A stretch of DNA of 64,000 nucleotides from Acidobacteriota bacterium. GTDB taxonomy: Bacteria > Acidobacteriota > Terriglobia > Terriglobales > Acidobacteriaceae. Positions 49,413-58,538 of this stretch are shown here, in pieces. Every line of letters begins with the position of its first letter. The stretch's first letter is position 1. The notes under the pieces are model-generated. The model searched no databases, was not told the origin of the DNA, and saw only the letters and a program-made list of their open reading frames with translations. The stretch lies in assembly GCA_021792135.1 (NCBI GenBank), contig JAJYVF010000028.1, forward strand, positions 1 to 64,000. Direction: 5' to 3'. The translations under genes and the position numbers were made by a program.

Positions 49413-50213
49413 TCAGCCCTTCCGTGCCGAGAAACTGCGGACCGTCTGGCTGGCGGTCGACGCGGCGGAGGTGCAGACTTGGGCGGTGTTCTGTGGCGGC
49501 TGCTGACCGGCCTGGGACGCGGGCCGGCCGGCCCAGGCGTTCATGCCGTCGGGGCTGGTAACGGTGAGGACTTTGACGGTGTCCTTCTGCGGATCGGAGT
49601 TCTGCGGGGGAGTGGTGGACCAGAAGTTTGTCTCGCCGTCGCTCTCGGAGTCGGCGGGGGCGTAGATCTGCGTGCCCTGGGGCAGCGTGACCGGCCGCAC
49701 GCTCTGGAAGGTGGCGGTGTTTTCCGGGGGCAGGTCGGGCCATCCGGGATGGCTGAGCGGGATCGGGGGCAGGCTGCTGCCAGACTGGGCCCAGGTATTC
49801 ATGGTGCCGTCGTATTGCAGGACGGCCTGGACGGCATTCGCCGCGGCAGGGGGCGGCTGCACGGGAACCGAAGCGCCCATGGCCGCGATACCTGCTGCTG
49901 CTCCGGCGGCCCCGGCGCCCCCGGCCATGCCGACGAGGACCGTTTCGCAGCCCATGACGGCGACATCCGGAGGGCCGACGCAGGTGAGCTGATCGGTGAC
50001 GCGCGACTGGGGCATCTCGCCGACGAGCACGGTGGGCGATCCAAGGATGAAAGGGCCTCCGACATGAGGAACGATCCCGGTGACCATGGGGCAGACGTGG
50101 TTGTCGCCGATGCGGGAGGCGGGCAGCATCCCGATGAGGACGGTGGGACAGCCGAGGATGACGATCCCGCCGTGGGCCGTCTGGCTGGTGATGGTGCAGG
50201 CCGGCATTCCCAT
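49413..50213 (-). CDS. PAAR-domain spike-tip protein with a C-terminal extension
   Basis: 266 residues. PAAR motifs cover about the first 90 residues: TVLIGMLPASRIGDNHVC, GGPFILGSPTVLVGEMPQSRVTD and an ending LTCVGPPDVAVMGCETVLVG. The conserved His/Cys could bind zinc and close the spike cone tip. A Gly/Ala turn is followed by about 150 residues of Pro-, Ser- and Thr-rich chain (PPENTATFQSVRPVTLP, WSTTPPQNSDPQKD). This may be a carried effector or an effector-binding tail; no toxin motif is seen. It follows vgrG by 15 bases. Confidence 0.85.
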   Translation of the reverse strand: MGMPACTITSQTAHGGIVILGCPTVLIGMLPASRIGDNHVCPMVTGIVPHVGGPFILGSPTVLVGEMPQSRVTDQLTCVGPPDVAVMGCETVLVGMAGGAGAAGAAAGIAAMGASVPVQPPPAAANAVQAVLQYDGTMNTWAQSGSSLPPIPLSHPGWPDLPPENTATFQSVRPVTLPQGTQIYAPADSESDGETNFWSTTPPQNSDPQKDTVKVLTVTSPDGMNAWAGRPASQAGQQPPQNTAQVCTSAASTASQTVRSFSARKG

Positions 50214-50228
50214 GGTGCGCGCCTCCTC

Positions 50229-52418
50229 TCAGCTGCCCGAACTGGCGGTTGAGGGTGGATCGTCGCCGGGAAACCCGGGTGCCTTGGGAGCCGTGGGGCT
50301 GCCGGGAGACTCCGGACTCTGGGGCATGCCCGGCGAACCGGGAGTGGCAGCGCCGCCGCTGTTGATCATGACCAGCGTCCCCTGAATAACGACGCCCTCG
50401 GGGCCGATGGAGACAAAACCGCCGGCGCCGGAGAGGCAGACATTCATGCCGCCTTCGATGACCACGTTCATGCCGCCCTTGATGTGGACCTCCTGGCCGG
50501 AATCGACAACGTAGAGCATGCCGGACTTGTTGTACTGGTTCTCGCCGACCTGCAGCGAGTAGTTCATGCCGATCTTCTCGTTGAGGCTCTGGCCGACATT
50601 GATGCTGGAGTTCTGGCCGATGCTTTCCTTCAGATTGCCGGAAAGCTTGTGCTGGCGGTCGCCTCCGACCTGGACGATCTGGTTGCTCTTGACGTTGAGG
50701 TGGGCTTCGCCGTCGATCTCCTCGAAGTGCTTGCCTTTGACGGTGCGATGGGCATCACCGTCAATCTCGTGCAGCTGGTTGGACTTGATGGTGATGTGCT
50801 GCTCGTTGCCGACGAGCGAGTGCCAGTCGTGCTCGACGTGCAGGTCGTAGTCGCGCTCGGCATTCATGTAGACCTGCTCTTTGCCCTTGAGGTCCTCGAA
50901 GCGCAGCTCGTTGGCATTGGCTGCCCCGCCCTGTTTGGAGCTGCGCGTGAGAATGCCGGACAGGGTGTACTGGCCCGCGGGATCGTACTTCGGCATATTC
51001 ACGCCGTTGTAGATCGAGCCGACGACGATGGGCTGATCGGGATCGCCTTCGATGAAGTCGATCAGCACCTCGTCGCCCATGCGGGGCCAGAAATAGGTGC
51101 CCCAGCCTTTGCCGGCCCAGGATTGGGCGACCCGCAGCAGTGTGTTGTCCGGCGTGTCGGATTTCCGCAGACGGTCCCAGAAGAACTGCACGCAGATCCG
51201 GCCATACTTGTCCATGTGCGAGTCTTCACCGGATGGAGCGACGACCTGGCCGGTGTGCATGCCGTGAACCACAGGCTTCTCCGTTTTCAGCGGAGGCCGG
51301 TATGGAACCGAGGAGGGAACGGCCGTGAAGGTGTTGGCATAGGGCTGAGGAGCCTCCGTGGTACGGCTGCGGTACGAAGGCAGCTGCTGCACATCGTGAT
51401 CCACGCGGGTGACCAGGTATTTCGTGTTGAGGCTGCCCTGCGCATGTTCGCTGAGGGTGAATGTGTAACCGCTGCAGAGCGAAATGGCATTGGAAGAGCC
51501 CTGGACGACGAGGGTGCCGGAGTCGCTCGAATCCCGCCGCACATTCATGAACAGGCCGGCGAGGTCGCCGATTTTCTGATCTGATTTGGGCAGCTTCAGA
51601 TAAGCCGCCGCGCTTTCGGCGTAATCGTACTGCTCGTTGCCATTCGCTCCCAGCGGCCCTTTGGTGACGGCGCTGTTTCCGCGATGGACGGCCTGATAGC
51701 GGATGAAGCTGTAATCCCAGACGGTGTACTTGCCGGGCACCATGGTGGATGTCGAGCCGAATTCGCGCACCACGAAGTCATAGAATCCCTCGCGATCGTT
51801 CCCCTGGGGCGCATAACGGAACGAGCTTTGGATAGGGCACTCTGCGAGCTTGCTGGAGGTATCCTGCAGCGTGAAGTTGTGCTCGTTCTGGCTGTGTTTG
51901 AAGTAGTAGAGGATACCGTGCTGCTCCATCAGGCGGGAGATGAAGTGGAAATCCGTCTCGCGGTACTGGGTGCAGTACTCCATCGCGGTCCAGGAGGTGG
52001 AGGTGTCGTCTGTAACGCTGATCCTGTAGGGCCCCAGGACGGCCTTGATGACTTCAATGACCGTCTGGTTCTGGAAGACGCGGGTGTTTTTGTTCAGCGT
52101 AAGGGCCCACAGACTGGGAACGATCCAGGCGCGGTAGCGATTGAACTCCTCGTCGCCGCCGAAGCCTTCGAAGCTGGAGACGAAGCCGTTGATATAGCGC
52201 TCGGTGCCGCTGCTGGTGGCCAGAATGCCGATGGTGACCGGCTTGCCGACGATCTTTGCGGGATCGACCGCGGTTCCGGTTGTGGCGAGAAGATCCACAC
52301 GAAAAGAGAACAGTTCGGAGATGGCTTCGGTCCCGGTGAGATGTTCAGGAAGCAGAACATTTTCACCCAGCGGACTGGTGAAGTGCAGGAGCCGGTCTTC
52401 CTGGCTGAAGGAACTCAT
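50229..52418 (-). CDS. vgrG: T6SS spike protein VgrG
   Basis: 729 residues, no signal peptide. The gp27-like N-terminal base (LLHFTSPLGENVLLPEHLTGTEAISE), the gp5 OB-fold (YGRICVQFFWDRLRK with FWPRMGDEVLIDFIEGDPDQP) and the gp5-like triple beta-helix (repeats such as LHEIDGDAHRTVKGK, EEIDGEAHLNVKS, and VHIKGGMNVVIEGG) are in order. It ends in a Pro/Gly-rich tail without an effector domain. The ATG at 52418 (MSSFSQ) was chosen over an ATG 51 bases upstream on family grounds. The spike is crowned by the PAAR protein encoded next. Confidence 0.95.
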   Translation of the reverse strand: MSSFSQEDRLLHFTSPLGENVLLPEHLTGTEAISELFSFRVDLLATTGTAVDPAKIVGKPVTIGILATSSGTERYINGFVSSFEGFGGDEEFNRYRAWIVPSLWALTLNKNTRVFQNQTVIEVIKAVLGPYRISVTDDTSTSWTAMEYCTQYRETDFHFISRLMEQHGILYYFKHSQNEHNFTLQDTSSKLAECPIQSSFRYAPQGNDREGFYDFVVREFGSTSTMVPGKYTVWDYSFIRYQAVHRGNSAVTKGPLGANGNEQYDYAESAAAYLKLPKSDQKIGDLAGLFMNVRRDSSDSGTLVVQGSSNAISLCSGYTFTLSEHAQGSLNTKYLVTRVDHDVQQLPSYRSRTTEAPQPYANTFTAVPSSVPYRPPLKTEKPVVHGMHTGQVVAPSGEDSHMDKYGRICVQFFWDRLRKSDTPDNTLLRVAQSWAGKGWGTYFWPRMGDEVLIDFIEGDPDQPIVVGSIYNGVNMPKYDPAGQYTLSGILTRSSKQGGAANANELRFEDLKGKEQVYMNAERDYDLHVEHDWHSLVGNEQHITIKSNQLHEIDGDAHRTVKGKHFEEIDGEAHLNVKSNQIVQVGGDRQHKLSGNLKESIGQNSSINVGQSLNEKIGMNYSLQVGENQYNKSGMLYVVDSGQEVHIKGGMNVVIEGGMNVCLSGAGGFVSIGPEGVVIQGTLVMINSGGAATPGSPGMPQSPESPGSPTAPKAPGFPGDDPPSTASSGS

Positions 52419-52508
52419 AGGGTCGGTATCTAACTTTCCTCGCAGCGATGCGCTTCCTGCGGGTGGCACTGAAGAACCCGCAGGAAGCCTGGGTAAAGTA
52501 CCTGGAGA

Positions 52509-55163
52509 CTACCACGAATACGAGAAGTTGCCCTCCGGGGAGACACCGATCTGCACGCGCTCCGTCGGAGCCTCCTCGGCCATGCGCGAGAGCACCTGAC
52601 GGGAAATCTCCGGCAGCATGGTATTGGAAAGGATGTTATCGACGTTGCGGGCGCCGCTTTCGACTTCCGTGCAGCGCTTCGCCACTTCGTCGAGCACACA
52701 GTCGTCGTAGCCCATGGTGATCTTGTGATTCTCCTGGATGCGCCGCTGAATCTTGCCGATCTTGAGGCGGATGATCTGCTTCAGCGCCTCGTCGCGCACC
52801 GGGAAATAAGGAACGACCATCATGCGGCCCAGAAAAGCCGGCTTGAAGATCTTGTTCAGCTCGGGCTTGATGGCCAGGGCCAGGCCTTCGCTGTCGGGCA
52901 TGGTTTCCTTATCGGCGGTGAGCTTCATCAGCGTGTCGGTGGCAGCGTTGCTGGTGAGAATGATGATGGTGTTCTTAAAGTCGATGGAGCGGCCTTCGCC
53001 GTCTTCGAGGTTGCCCTTGTCGAAGACCTGGTAGAACAATTCGAGCACGTCGGGATGAGCCTTCTCGATTTCATCGAGAAGCACGACGGAGTAGGGACGG
53101 CGGCGAACAGCTTCGGTGAGGACGCCGCCTTCTCCGTAGCCGACATAGCCCGGAGGCGAGCCCTTGAGCGTGGAGACGGTGTGGGCCTCCTGAAATTCCG
53201 ACATGTTGATGGTGATCAGGTTGCGCTCGCCGCCGTAGAGCAGGTCGGAGAGCGCCAGCGCGGTTTCCGTCTTGCCGACGCCGCTGGGGCCCACGAGCAT
53301 AAACACGCCGACCGGCTTGCCGGGATCGTCGAGGCGGGCACGCGAGGTTATGATGCGCTGGGCGATCGCGGCGAGGGCGTGATCCTGGCCGATGACGCGC
53401 TTGCGCAGATGGCTGTCGAGTTCGAGGACGGCGGCGATTTCGTCCTTCACCATCTTGCCGAGCGGGATGCCGGTCCACGCCGAGATGACCTCGCCGACGA
53501 TGCGCTCATCGACGCAGACCTGCAGCAGAGGATTTTCTCCCTGAATGCCGGCTAACTGCTCTTCGAGCGCCCGCAAAGCCTCGATTGAGGGCTTCTCCGT
53601 CGACTGGCCGTCGCCTTCCATGGGGACGGTTTCGGCTCCGGTTTCGAGAGCATTACGCATGGCGCGAATATGGCGCACCAGCCCGACCTCCTGCTCCCAC
53701 TGCGTTTTCAGTTTGGCCAGGGAAGCCTCAGTGGAAGCGAGCTGCTCGTCGATCGCTCTCAGGCGCTCGGCGTGGTCTTCGCCCACCGTGGTTTCGCGCT
53801 CGAGGATCTGCTTCTGCACGCGCAGGTCGTCGATGCGGCGCATGGCGTCTTCGATGGCTGGTGGCGTGGTGTTCTGGCCCAGCGCCAGGCGCGCGCAGGC
53901 CGTGTCGAGGACGCTGACCGCTTTGTCGGGAAGCTGGCGCCCGGCAAGATAGCGGTGCGAGAGGCGGACGGTTGCGGTGACGGCTTCATCGAGGATGCGA
54001 AGCTGGTGGTGCTTCTCCAGCGCCGCCACAATGCCGCGCAGCATGGTGTCGCACTGCGTTTCCGTAGGCTCTTCGACTTTGACGACCTGGAAACGCCGGG
54101 CCAGGGCCGCGTCCTTCTCGAAATACTTCTTGTACTCGGACCAGGTGGTGGCGGCGATGGTGCGCAGCTCGCCGCGGGCCAGCGCGGGTTTGAGCAGGTT
54201 GGCGGCATCGTTCTGGCCAGCCTGCCCGCCGGCGCCGATCATCGTGTGCGCCTCGTCGATGAAGAGCACGATGGGATGCGGCGAGGACTTGACCTCGTTG
54301 ATGAGGCCCTTCAGGCGGTTCTCGAATTCGCCCTTCACGCCCGCTCCCGCCTGCAGCAGCGCGAGGTCGAGACTGTGCAGCTGCACGTTGCGCAGCGCAG
54401 GCGGCACATCGCCCGCGGCGAGCCGGAGCGCGAAGCCCTCGACCACAGCGGTTTTGCCCACGCCGGCCTCGCCGGTGAGAATCGGGTTGTTCTGGCGGCG
54501 GCGCATGAGAATGTCGACCACCTGGCGAATTTCCATATCGCGCCCGAGGACAGGGTCGATCCTGCCGGCTCCGGCTTTGGCGGTCAGGTTCTCGGTGTAC
54601 TGGTCGAGGTGCGGTGTTCTGCCTCCTGCTGCGGCACGCGGCGCTTCACCCTCTGCGCCCGGGGCTGCGGCGCGTGCGGAGACGGATTCCTCGCGGGACT
54701 TTTCCGTTACGGTGAAGAAGTCCTTGCGCAGCGCTTCGACGGGGATGAGTTGCAGCTCTTTGCTGATGTCGCGGATGAGCCTCGACAGCTCGTCGCTCGA
54801 GAGCAGGGCGAGCAGCGTAAATCCGGTGCGAATCCGGTGGACGTCGTACTCGATGGTGGCGACCGTCCAGGCCTCGGTCAGCATCTTCACCAGGTAAGGG
54901 CTGAAGGCGGGGCTGCGTGCGTTGCCGGTCTTCAGGCGATCGAGACTGCGCTGGAGCTCAGCCGTGAGGCGCGAGCGATCGACCCCATACTGGCGCAGGA
55001 TGAAAGCCAGGTCGTTGTCGGAGCTGTCGATCGCCTTGAGGAGGTAGTGCTCGATCTCGATGTCGTAGTGAGTGCGCGAGACGCATAGGCCGGCCGCGGC
55101 TTCCAGTGCGCTGCGGGTTGCGTCGTTTAGTTTGCCGATCAGGGATTTCAGGTTCAGGCTCAT
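52509..55163 (-). CDS. clpV: T6SS AAA+ ATPase ClpV (TssH)
   Basis: 884 residues; hexameric ATPase that disassembles contracted TssBC sheaths. Clp N-domain about 10-150, D1 with Walker A GEAGVGKTAV (231-240) and LFIDEAHTMIGAGG, a middle coiled segment (about 420-520), and D2 with Walker A GPSGVGKTET (about 620-630). The ending with RVQIGV is typical. It sits between tssG (34 bases upstream) and vgrG. All nucleotide motifs appear intact. Confidence 0.97.
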   Translation of the reverse strand: MSLNLKSLIGKLNDATRSALEAAAGLCVSRTHYDIEIEHYLLKAIDSSDNDLAFILRQYGVDRSRLTAELQRSLDRLKTGNARSPAFSPYLVKMLTEAWTVATIEYDVHRIRTGFTLLALLSSDELSRLIRDISKELQLIPVEALRKDFFTVTEKSREESVSARAAAPGAEGEAPRAAAGGRTPHLDQYTENLTAKAGAGRIDPVLGRDMEIRQVVDILMRRRQNNPILTGEAGVGKTAVVEGFALRLAAGDVPPALRNVQLHSLDLALLQAGAGVKGEFENRLKGLINEVKSSPHPIVLFIDEAHTMIGAGGQAGQNDAANLLKPALARGELRTIAATTWSEYKKYFEKDAALARRFQVVKVEEPTETQCDTMLRGIVAALEKHHQLRILDEAVTATVRLSHRYLAGRQLPDKAVSVLDTACARLALGQNTTPPAIEDAMRRIDDLRVQKQILERETTVGEDHAERLRAIDEQLASTEASLAKLKTQWEQEVGLVRHIRAMRNALETGAETVPMEGDGQSTEKPSIEALRALEEQLAGIQGENPLLQVCVDERIVGEVISAWTGIPLGKMVKDEIAAVLELDSHLRKRVIGQDHALAAIAQRIITSRARLDDPGKPVGVFMLVGPSGVGKTETALALSDLLYGGERNLITINMSEFQEAHTVSTLKGSPPGYVGYGEGGVLTEAVRRRPYSVVLLDEIEKAHPDVLELFYQVFDKGNLEDGEGRSIDFKNTIIILTSNAATDTLMKLTADKETMPDSEGLALAIKPELNKIFKPAFLGRMMVVPYFPVRDEALKQIIRLKIGKIQRRIQENHKITMGYDDCVLDEVAKRCTEVESGARNVDNILSNTMLPEISRQVLSRMAEEAPTERVQIGVSPEGNFSYSW

Positions 55164-55197
55164 TCTTTCTCGCTCCCGGGGATAGATGTCGTTTCGC

Positions 55198-56241
55198 TCA
55201 TGACAGGCGGTAAGTGGCTTCGTCCGGATCGCGCTCGAGCGGACGGTTTCTGATCCAGCTCACCAGGCCGAGGCGGGACGCGCCGGGGCCGGTGGCGCCG
55301 AGCTGCATGCGAGGTGTTTCGTCGCGTTCGAGGATCAGCCGGATGATGAAGTCGAATTCGCGGTTGGTGTAAAGGCGCAGCCAGGCGAGCAGCTCCGTGC
55401 TGGCGGGTGCGCCGGGCAGGAATTCCTGATAGCGCGCAAAGCTCATGGGCCCGAGCCGCAGCGTGATGGTGCCGTGCTGGTCGAGGATCTCGTCGCCCAC
55501 CACGGTCCCCATGCCGAGACGCTCGCAGAAGGCCCCGGTATCGCGCAGGAAGGTGAGGTTGCCGGCAGGAAGGCGGTTCCAGGTCCCGGTGAATTGCTCG
55601 ACGGCGACGGGAACCTCGAAGTAGTCCTCGATAAGCTGCCGGAGGCCCTGCGCGGTGGGGCGGCGCTGCGAGAGAAGGCTGGCGTAATAGAGGCAGGCCT
55701 CGTCCTCGACCTGCATGCGATGGGCGAGGCCCCTGGTGCCGAGGCCGACGAGGTCGAGCAGCTTCTGACTGATCGGGTCATCCCCGGAACCGGTGCGCTC
55801 GTAGGCGACATAGAAGCGGTACTTCTGCCATCCGCGATAGAAGAGGGAGATGATGCGGTGGTTGAAGATATCGAAAAAATCGGCGGGGCCGCGATCCTTC
55901 GCTCGGGCGCGCTCGAGAAGAAATTCGACGTATGGATCGGGCAGGGCGCCGACGGCGGCGCAGAGCCCCATGAAATTGACCTGCATCTTCGGCTGGCGGT
56001 CGTCGGCCATTTCAAGCCCGGCGATCTCGCTCGCGGGAAAGGACAGCGTAGGTACCGAGGAGAAGCGGACCACTTCCGACGACGGAGTGACAAACAGCCC
56101 CACGGGATTGCGCTCCGGGCAGAGACGCTCGAGCAGGCGCACGGCCTGGAAAAACTGGACCGAGCACGGCTCCTGTTCCAGCAGCTCGCGGATCGGCTCG
56201 AATTTCAGATCAGCGGCTTGTAGCCCGCCTTGGGTGGCCAT
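55198..56241 (-). CDS. tssG: T6SS baseplate protein TssG
   Basis: 347 residues. Typical TssG segments are EPCSVQFFQAVRLLERL, VPTLSFPASEIAGLE, VNFMGLCAAVGALPDPY, ADFFDIFNHRIISLFYRGWQKYRF and LTFLRDTGAFCERLGMGTVVGDEI. It overlaps tssF by 37 bases, the common arrangement. TssG bridges TssF and TssK in the baseplate wedge. Length is normal. Confidence 0.95.
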   Translation of the reverse strand: MATQGGLQAADLKFEPIRELLEQEPCSVQFFQAVRLLERLCPERNPVGLFVTPSSEVVRFSSVPTLSFPASEIAGLEMADDRQPKMQVNFMGLCAAVGALPDPYVEFLLERARAKDRGPADFFDIFNHRIISLFYRGWQKYRFYVAYERTGSGDDPISQKLLDLVGLGTRGLAHRMQVEDEACLYYASLLSQRRPTAQGLRQLIEDYFEVPVAVEQFTGTWNRLPAGNLTFLRDTGAFCERLGMGTVVGDEILDQHGTITLRLGPMSFARYQEFLPGAPASTELLAWLRLYTNREFDFIIRLILERDETPRMQLGATGPGASRLGLVSWIRNRPLERDPDEATYRLS

Positions 56242-58046
56242 TCGCCCAGAAGCTCCTTTCTCTGATTGGTGCGCGCCGCAAGCTGGCAGAAGCTGTTGAT
56301 GGAGGTGTAGCAGCCGAGGAAGCGGTCGAGGACATTGGCGAAGAGATAAGCGCCGCCGCCCACAAACTGGCGCTCGTCCAGCTCGATTTCCACGCGCGTG
56401 CCGCGGGCGGGCAGATTGCCGTAGATCGATTCCATGATGGCGAAGTGCGGACGCGAACTCAGGCTGGTGAGGCCGCTGATCTGGTTTTCGAGGTAGGAGG
56501 AGTCGGTGAAGTTATGCAGGCGCAGGATCTCCTGCAGGGAAGCTACACCCTCCTCCGTCAGCGAGAGGTAATTGAGCGATAACTGAGATACCAGGCGCCA
56601 TAACTGCCCCTTCGCATCGGGAGGATGATACGTCGGCGTGGGCCTGCGAAGCGCGGTGATCTGACGCAGCGCCGGATAGTCGTCGGCGATGAAGTCTCCG
56701 TCTTCGAGGCCGAAGGGCAGCCGCGAGGGCAGATCGAAATTCGAGCAGGAGCAGCGCACGGTGAGCACTTCGGCGTTGGGTTCGGTGAGGATTCCGTCCA
56801 CATCGACCAGCGACAGGTGCATGGACGAGGGCTCGCGCTCGCCGAGCACGTTCATGCGGCGCATGGCGTGCCAGAAGACGCGTGAGCTGTCCTTGCGCGC
56901 CTGGAAGCGATAGGCGTACAGGGGCTCGAGGCGAATGCTTTCGCGGCGCGCGGTGTTCGAGGCCAGGACCTCGTCGATGGAGAAAATCTCCGTCGTCTCC
57001 GGATGCCGAACGTCAGGGATGACCCGGTACTCGTGTTTGCTGTGCGTGACCAGGATCGGCTCGGCGACCTGCGAATGCAGATTGATCGCCGGTGTGCAGC
57101 CGAGGCGCATGGTGCGGGCCGATACTCCGGTTTCGAGGTCCTGATGGCGTTCAGGGCGATCGAAGCGGGAGATGCAGAAGAGGATCTCGGCCTGCTCGGC
57201 GCACCCGGCTTCGGCGATCGCTTCCAGCCCCGCGACTTCGAAGAAGAGGAACTTCTCCGAAAACGTGAAATACTCCTGCAGCAGCCGGTAGCCGTCGAAA
57301 GAGCGCCTGGGCCAGGGCAGCAGCGCTTCGTCTTCCTCGAATCCCATGGCGCGCAGCCGCGACGGCGAGATGCTGACCACCTTGCTGCCGCGCTGCTGCG
57401 GATTGCGAACCAGGATGCCGATGCAGTTGCGGCAGAGCAGCTCGTAGAGCGTATGGACGGCGTTGGTTTCGCCGGTGAGATGAAAAACGAGTTTGCGGAG
57501 GGGCAGCTGGCTGAAGGTGAGATCACGGCCACACTGCAGGCGCATGCGAACGACCCCGGCCGCACCAGGAATGCGGACCGGATCGGCGAGGCGCTCGGGC
57601 TGGCGCCATTCGCATTCGCTCATGGTGACCGGCCACAGCTCCACGGGATAAGCGGTCTGGAAGCGGCAGGGCTGGCCGTCCACGGAGCGCTTGCCGGAGA
57701 TCGGCGTTCGGGCGGGGATCACAAGACCCGCGCTCTGCTTACCCTGCTCGGGATCGGTCTGGCACTCCACGACGGTCATTGACGGAATCGGCCGCAGGTA
57801 GTGCGGCGACACGAGACCGAGCAGCGCCGAAGTGATCTCCGGAAAGTCGTCGTCGACGCGCAGGTGCACGCGCGCCGCCATGAAGGCAAAGCCCTCCAGC
57901 AGGCGCTCGACGTGGGGATCGTCGCAGCGGTCGGGCTCGAGCAGCAGCCGGCTGGCCACGCGCGGATACTTCTGGGCGAATTCGCCGCCCAGCTGGCGAA
58001 GAACCCCAAGCTCCCGTTCGTAGTATTCGAGCAGCTCTTCGCGCAT
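56205..58046 (-). CDS. tssF: T6SS baseplate protein TssF
   Basis: 613 residues. The start MREELLEYYERELGVLRQLGGEFAQKYPRVASRL-like pattern (EYYERELGVLR, then FAQKYPRVA, then DPHVERLLEGFAFMAARV) is characteristic, as is GTRVEIELDERQFVGGGAYLFANVLDRFLGCYTSINSF near the C-terminus. It is a baseplate wedge subunit together with TssG. It follows tssE by 5 bases and overlaps tssG. Confidence 0.96.
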   Translation of the reverse strand: MREELLEYYERELGVLRQLGGEFAQKYPRVASRLLLEPDRCDDPHVERLLEGFAFMAARVHLRVDDDFPEITSALLGLVSPHYLRPIPSMTVVECQTDPEQGKQSAGLVIPARTPISGKRSVDGQPCRFQTAYPVELWPVTMSECEWRQPERLADPVRIPGAAGVVRMRLQCGRDLTFSQLPLRKLVFHLTGETNAVHTLYELLCRNCIGILVRNPQQRGSKVVSISPSRLRAMGFEEDEALLPWPRRSFDGYRLLQEYFTFSEKFLFFEVAGLEAIAEAGCAEQAEILFCISRFDRPERHQDLETGVSARTMRLGCTPAINLHSQVAEPILVTHSKHEYRVIPDVRHPETTEIFSIDEVLASNTARRESIRLEPLYAYRFQARKDSSRVFWHAMRRMNVLGEREPSSMHLSLVDVDGILTEPNAEVLTVRCSCSNFDLPSRLPFGLEDGDFIADDYPALRQITALRRPTPTYHPPDAKGQLWRLVSQLSLNYLSLTEEGVASLQEILRLHNFTDSSYLENQISGLTSLSSRPHFAIMESIYGNLPARGTRVEIELDERQFVGGGAYLFANVLDRFLGCYTSINSFCQLAARTNQRKELLGEWPPKAGYKPLI

Positions 58047-58051
58047 CGTCG

Positions 58052-58516
58052 TTACTTCACCTTGTACTCGCCGCTGGAAAGCTCGAGCACCGTATCGAAG
58101 GCGATTTCCTCCGGCGCCGGATCGAGCTTCATAATTCCTTCAATGTGAAAGCGGAGACGCCGGTCGGTCTTGTCGGCCTCTTCGATGGTGACCCGGACGT
58201 TCATCAGGCGAGGCTCGAAATTGCGCAGGCAGGCCTCAATGGCCAGCCGCAGCTGCCGGTGGTCGGAAGCCGATGTCAGTCCGAGAGCGGTGATGTCGGG
58301 CAGTCCGAAGTTCAGGATCGAAGCCCGCGCGGCGGGATACGAAGCCAGCTCGGGCATGGGCGCCTGCCGCGTGTTCAGCAGCCATTCGAGATCGCGCTTC
58401 AGCGCGTCCCTGAAGAAGCGGACGGACTGGGAGCGCGTCGCGGGCCACTCCTCGACGGCGGTAAGGCGGTCGAGGAGTGATTGTGTCACCAGCGCTTCTG
58501 TGGCCGCGCGTGCCAC
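58052..58516 (-). CDS. tssE: T6SS baseplate protein TssE (gp25-like)
   Basis: About 154 residues of the gp25/lysozyme-like family that starts sheath polymerisation. Seen: SLLDRLTAVEEW, RDALKRDLEWLLNTR, the ELASYPAARASILNFGLPD region, AIEACLRNFEPRLMNVRV (the conserved FEPRL) and LRFHIEGIMKL. The start is taken as GTG at 58516, because AAGGAG (58527-58532) is 10 bases before it. A TTG at 58525 is in frame but too close to that site. Confidence 0.92.
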   Translation of the reverse strand: MARAATEALVTQSLLDRLTAVEEWPATRSQSVRFFRDALKRDLEWLLNTRQAPMPELASYPAARASILNFGLPDITALGLTSASDHRQLRLAIEACLRNFEPRLMNVRVTIEEADKTDRRLRFHIEGIMKLDPAPEEIAFDTVLELSSGEYKVK

Positions 58517-58538
58517 GGGATGCAAACTCCTTTCGCGA

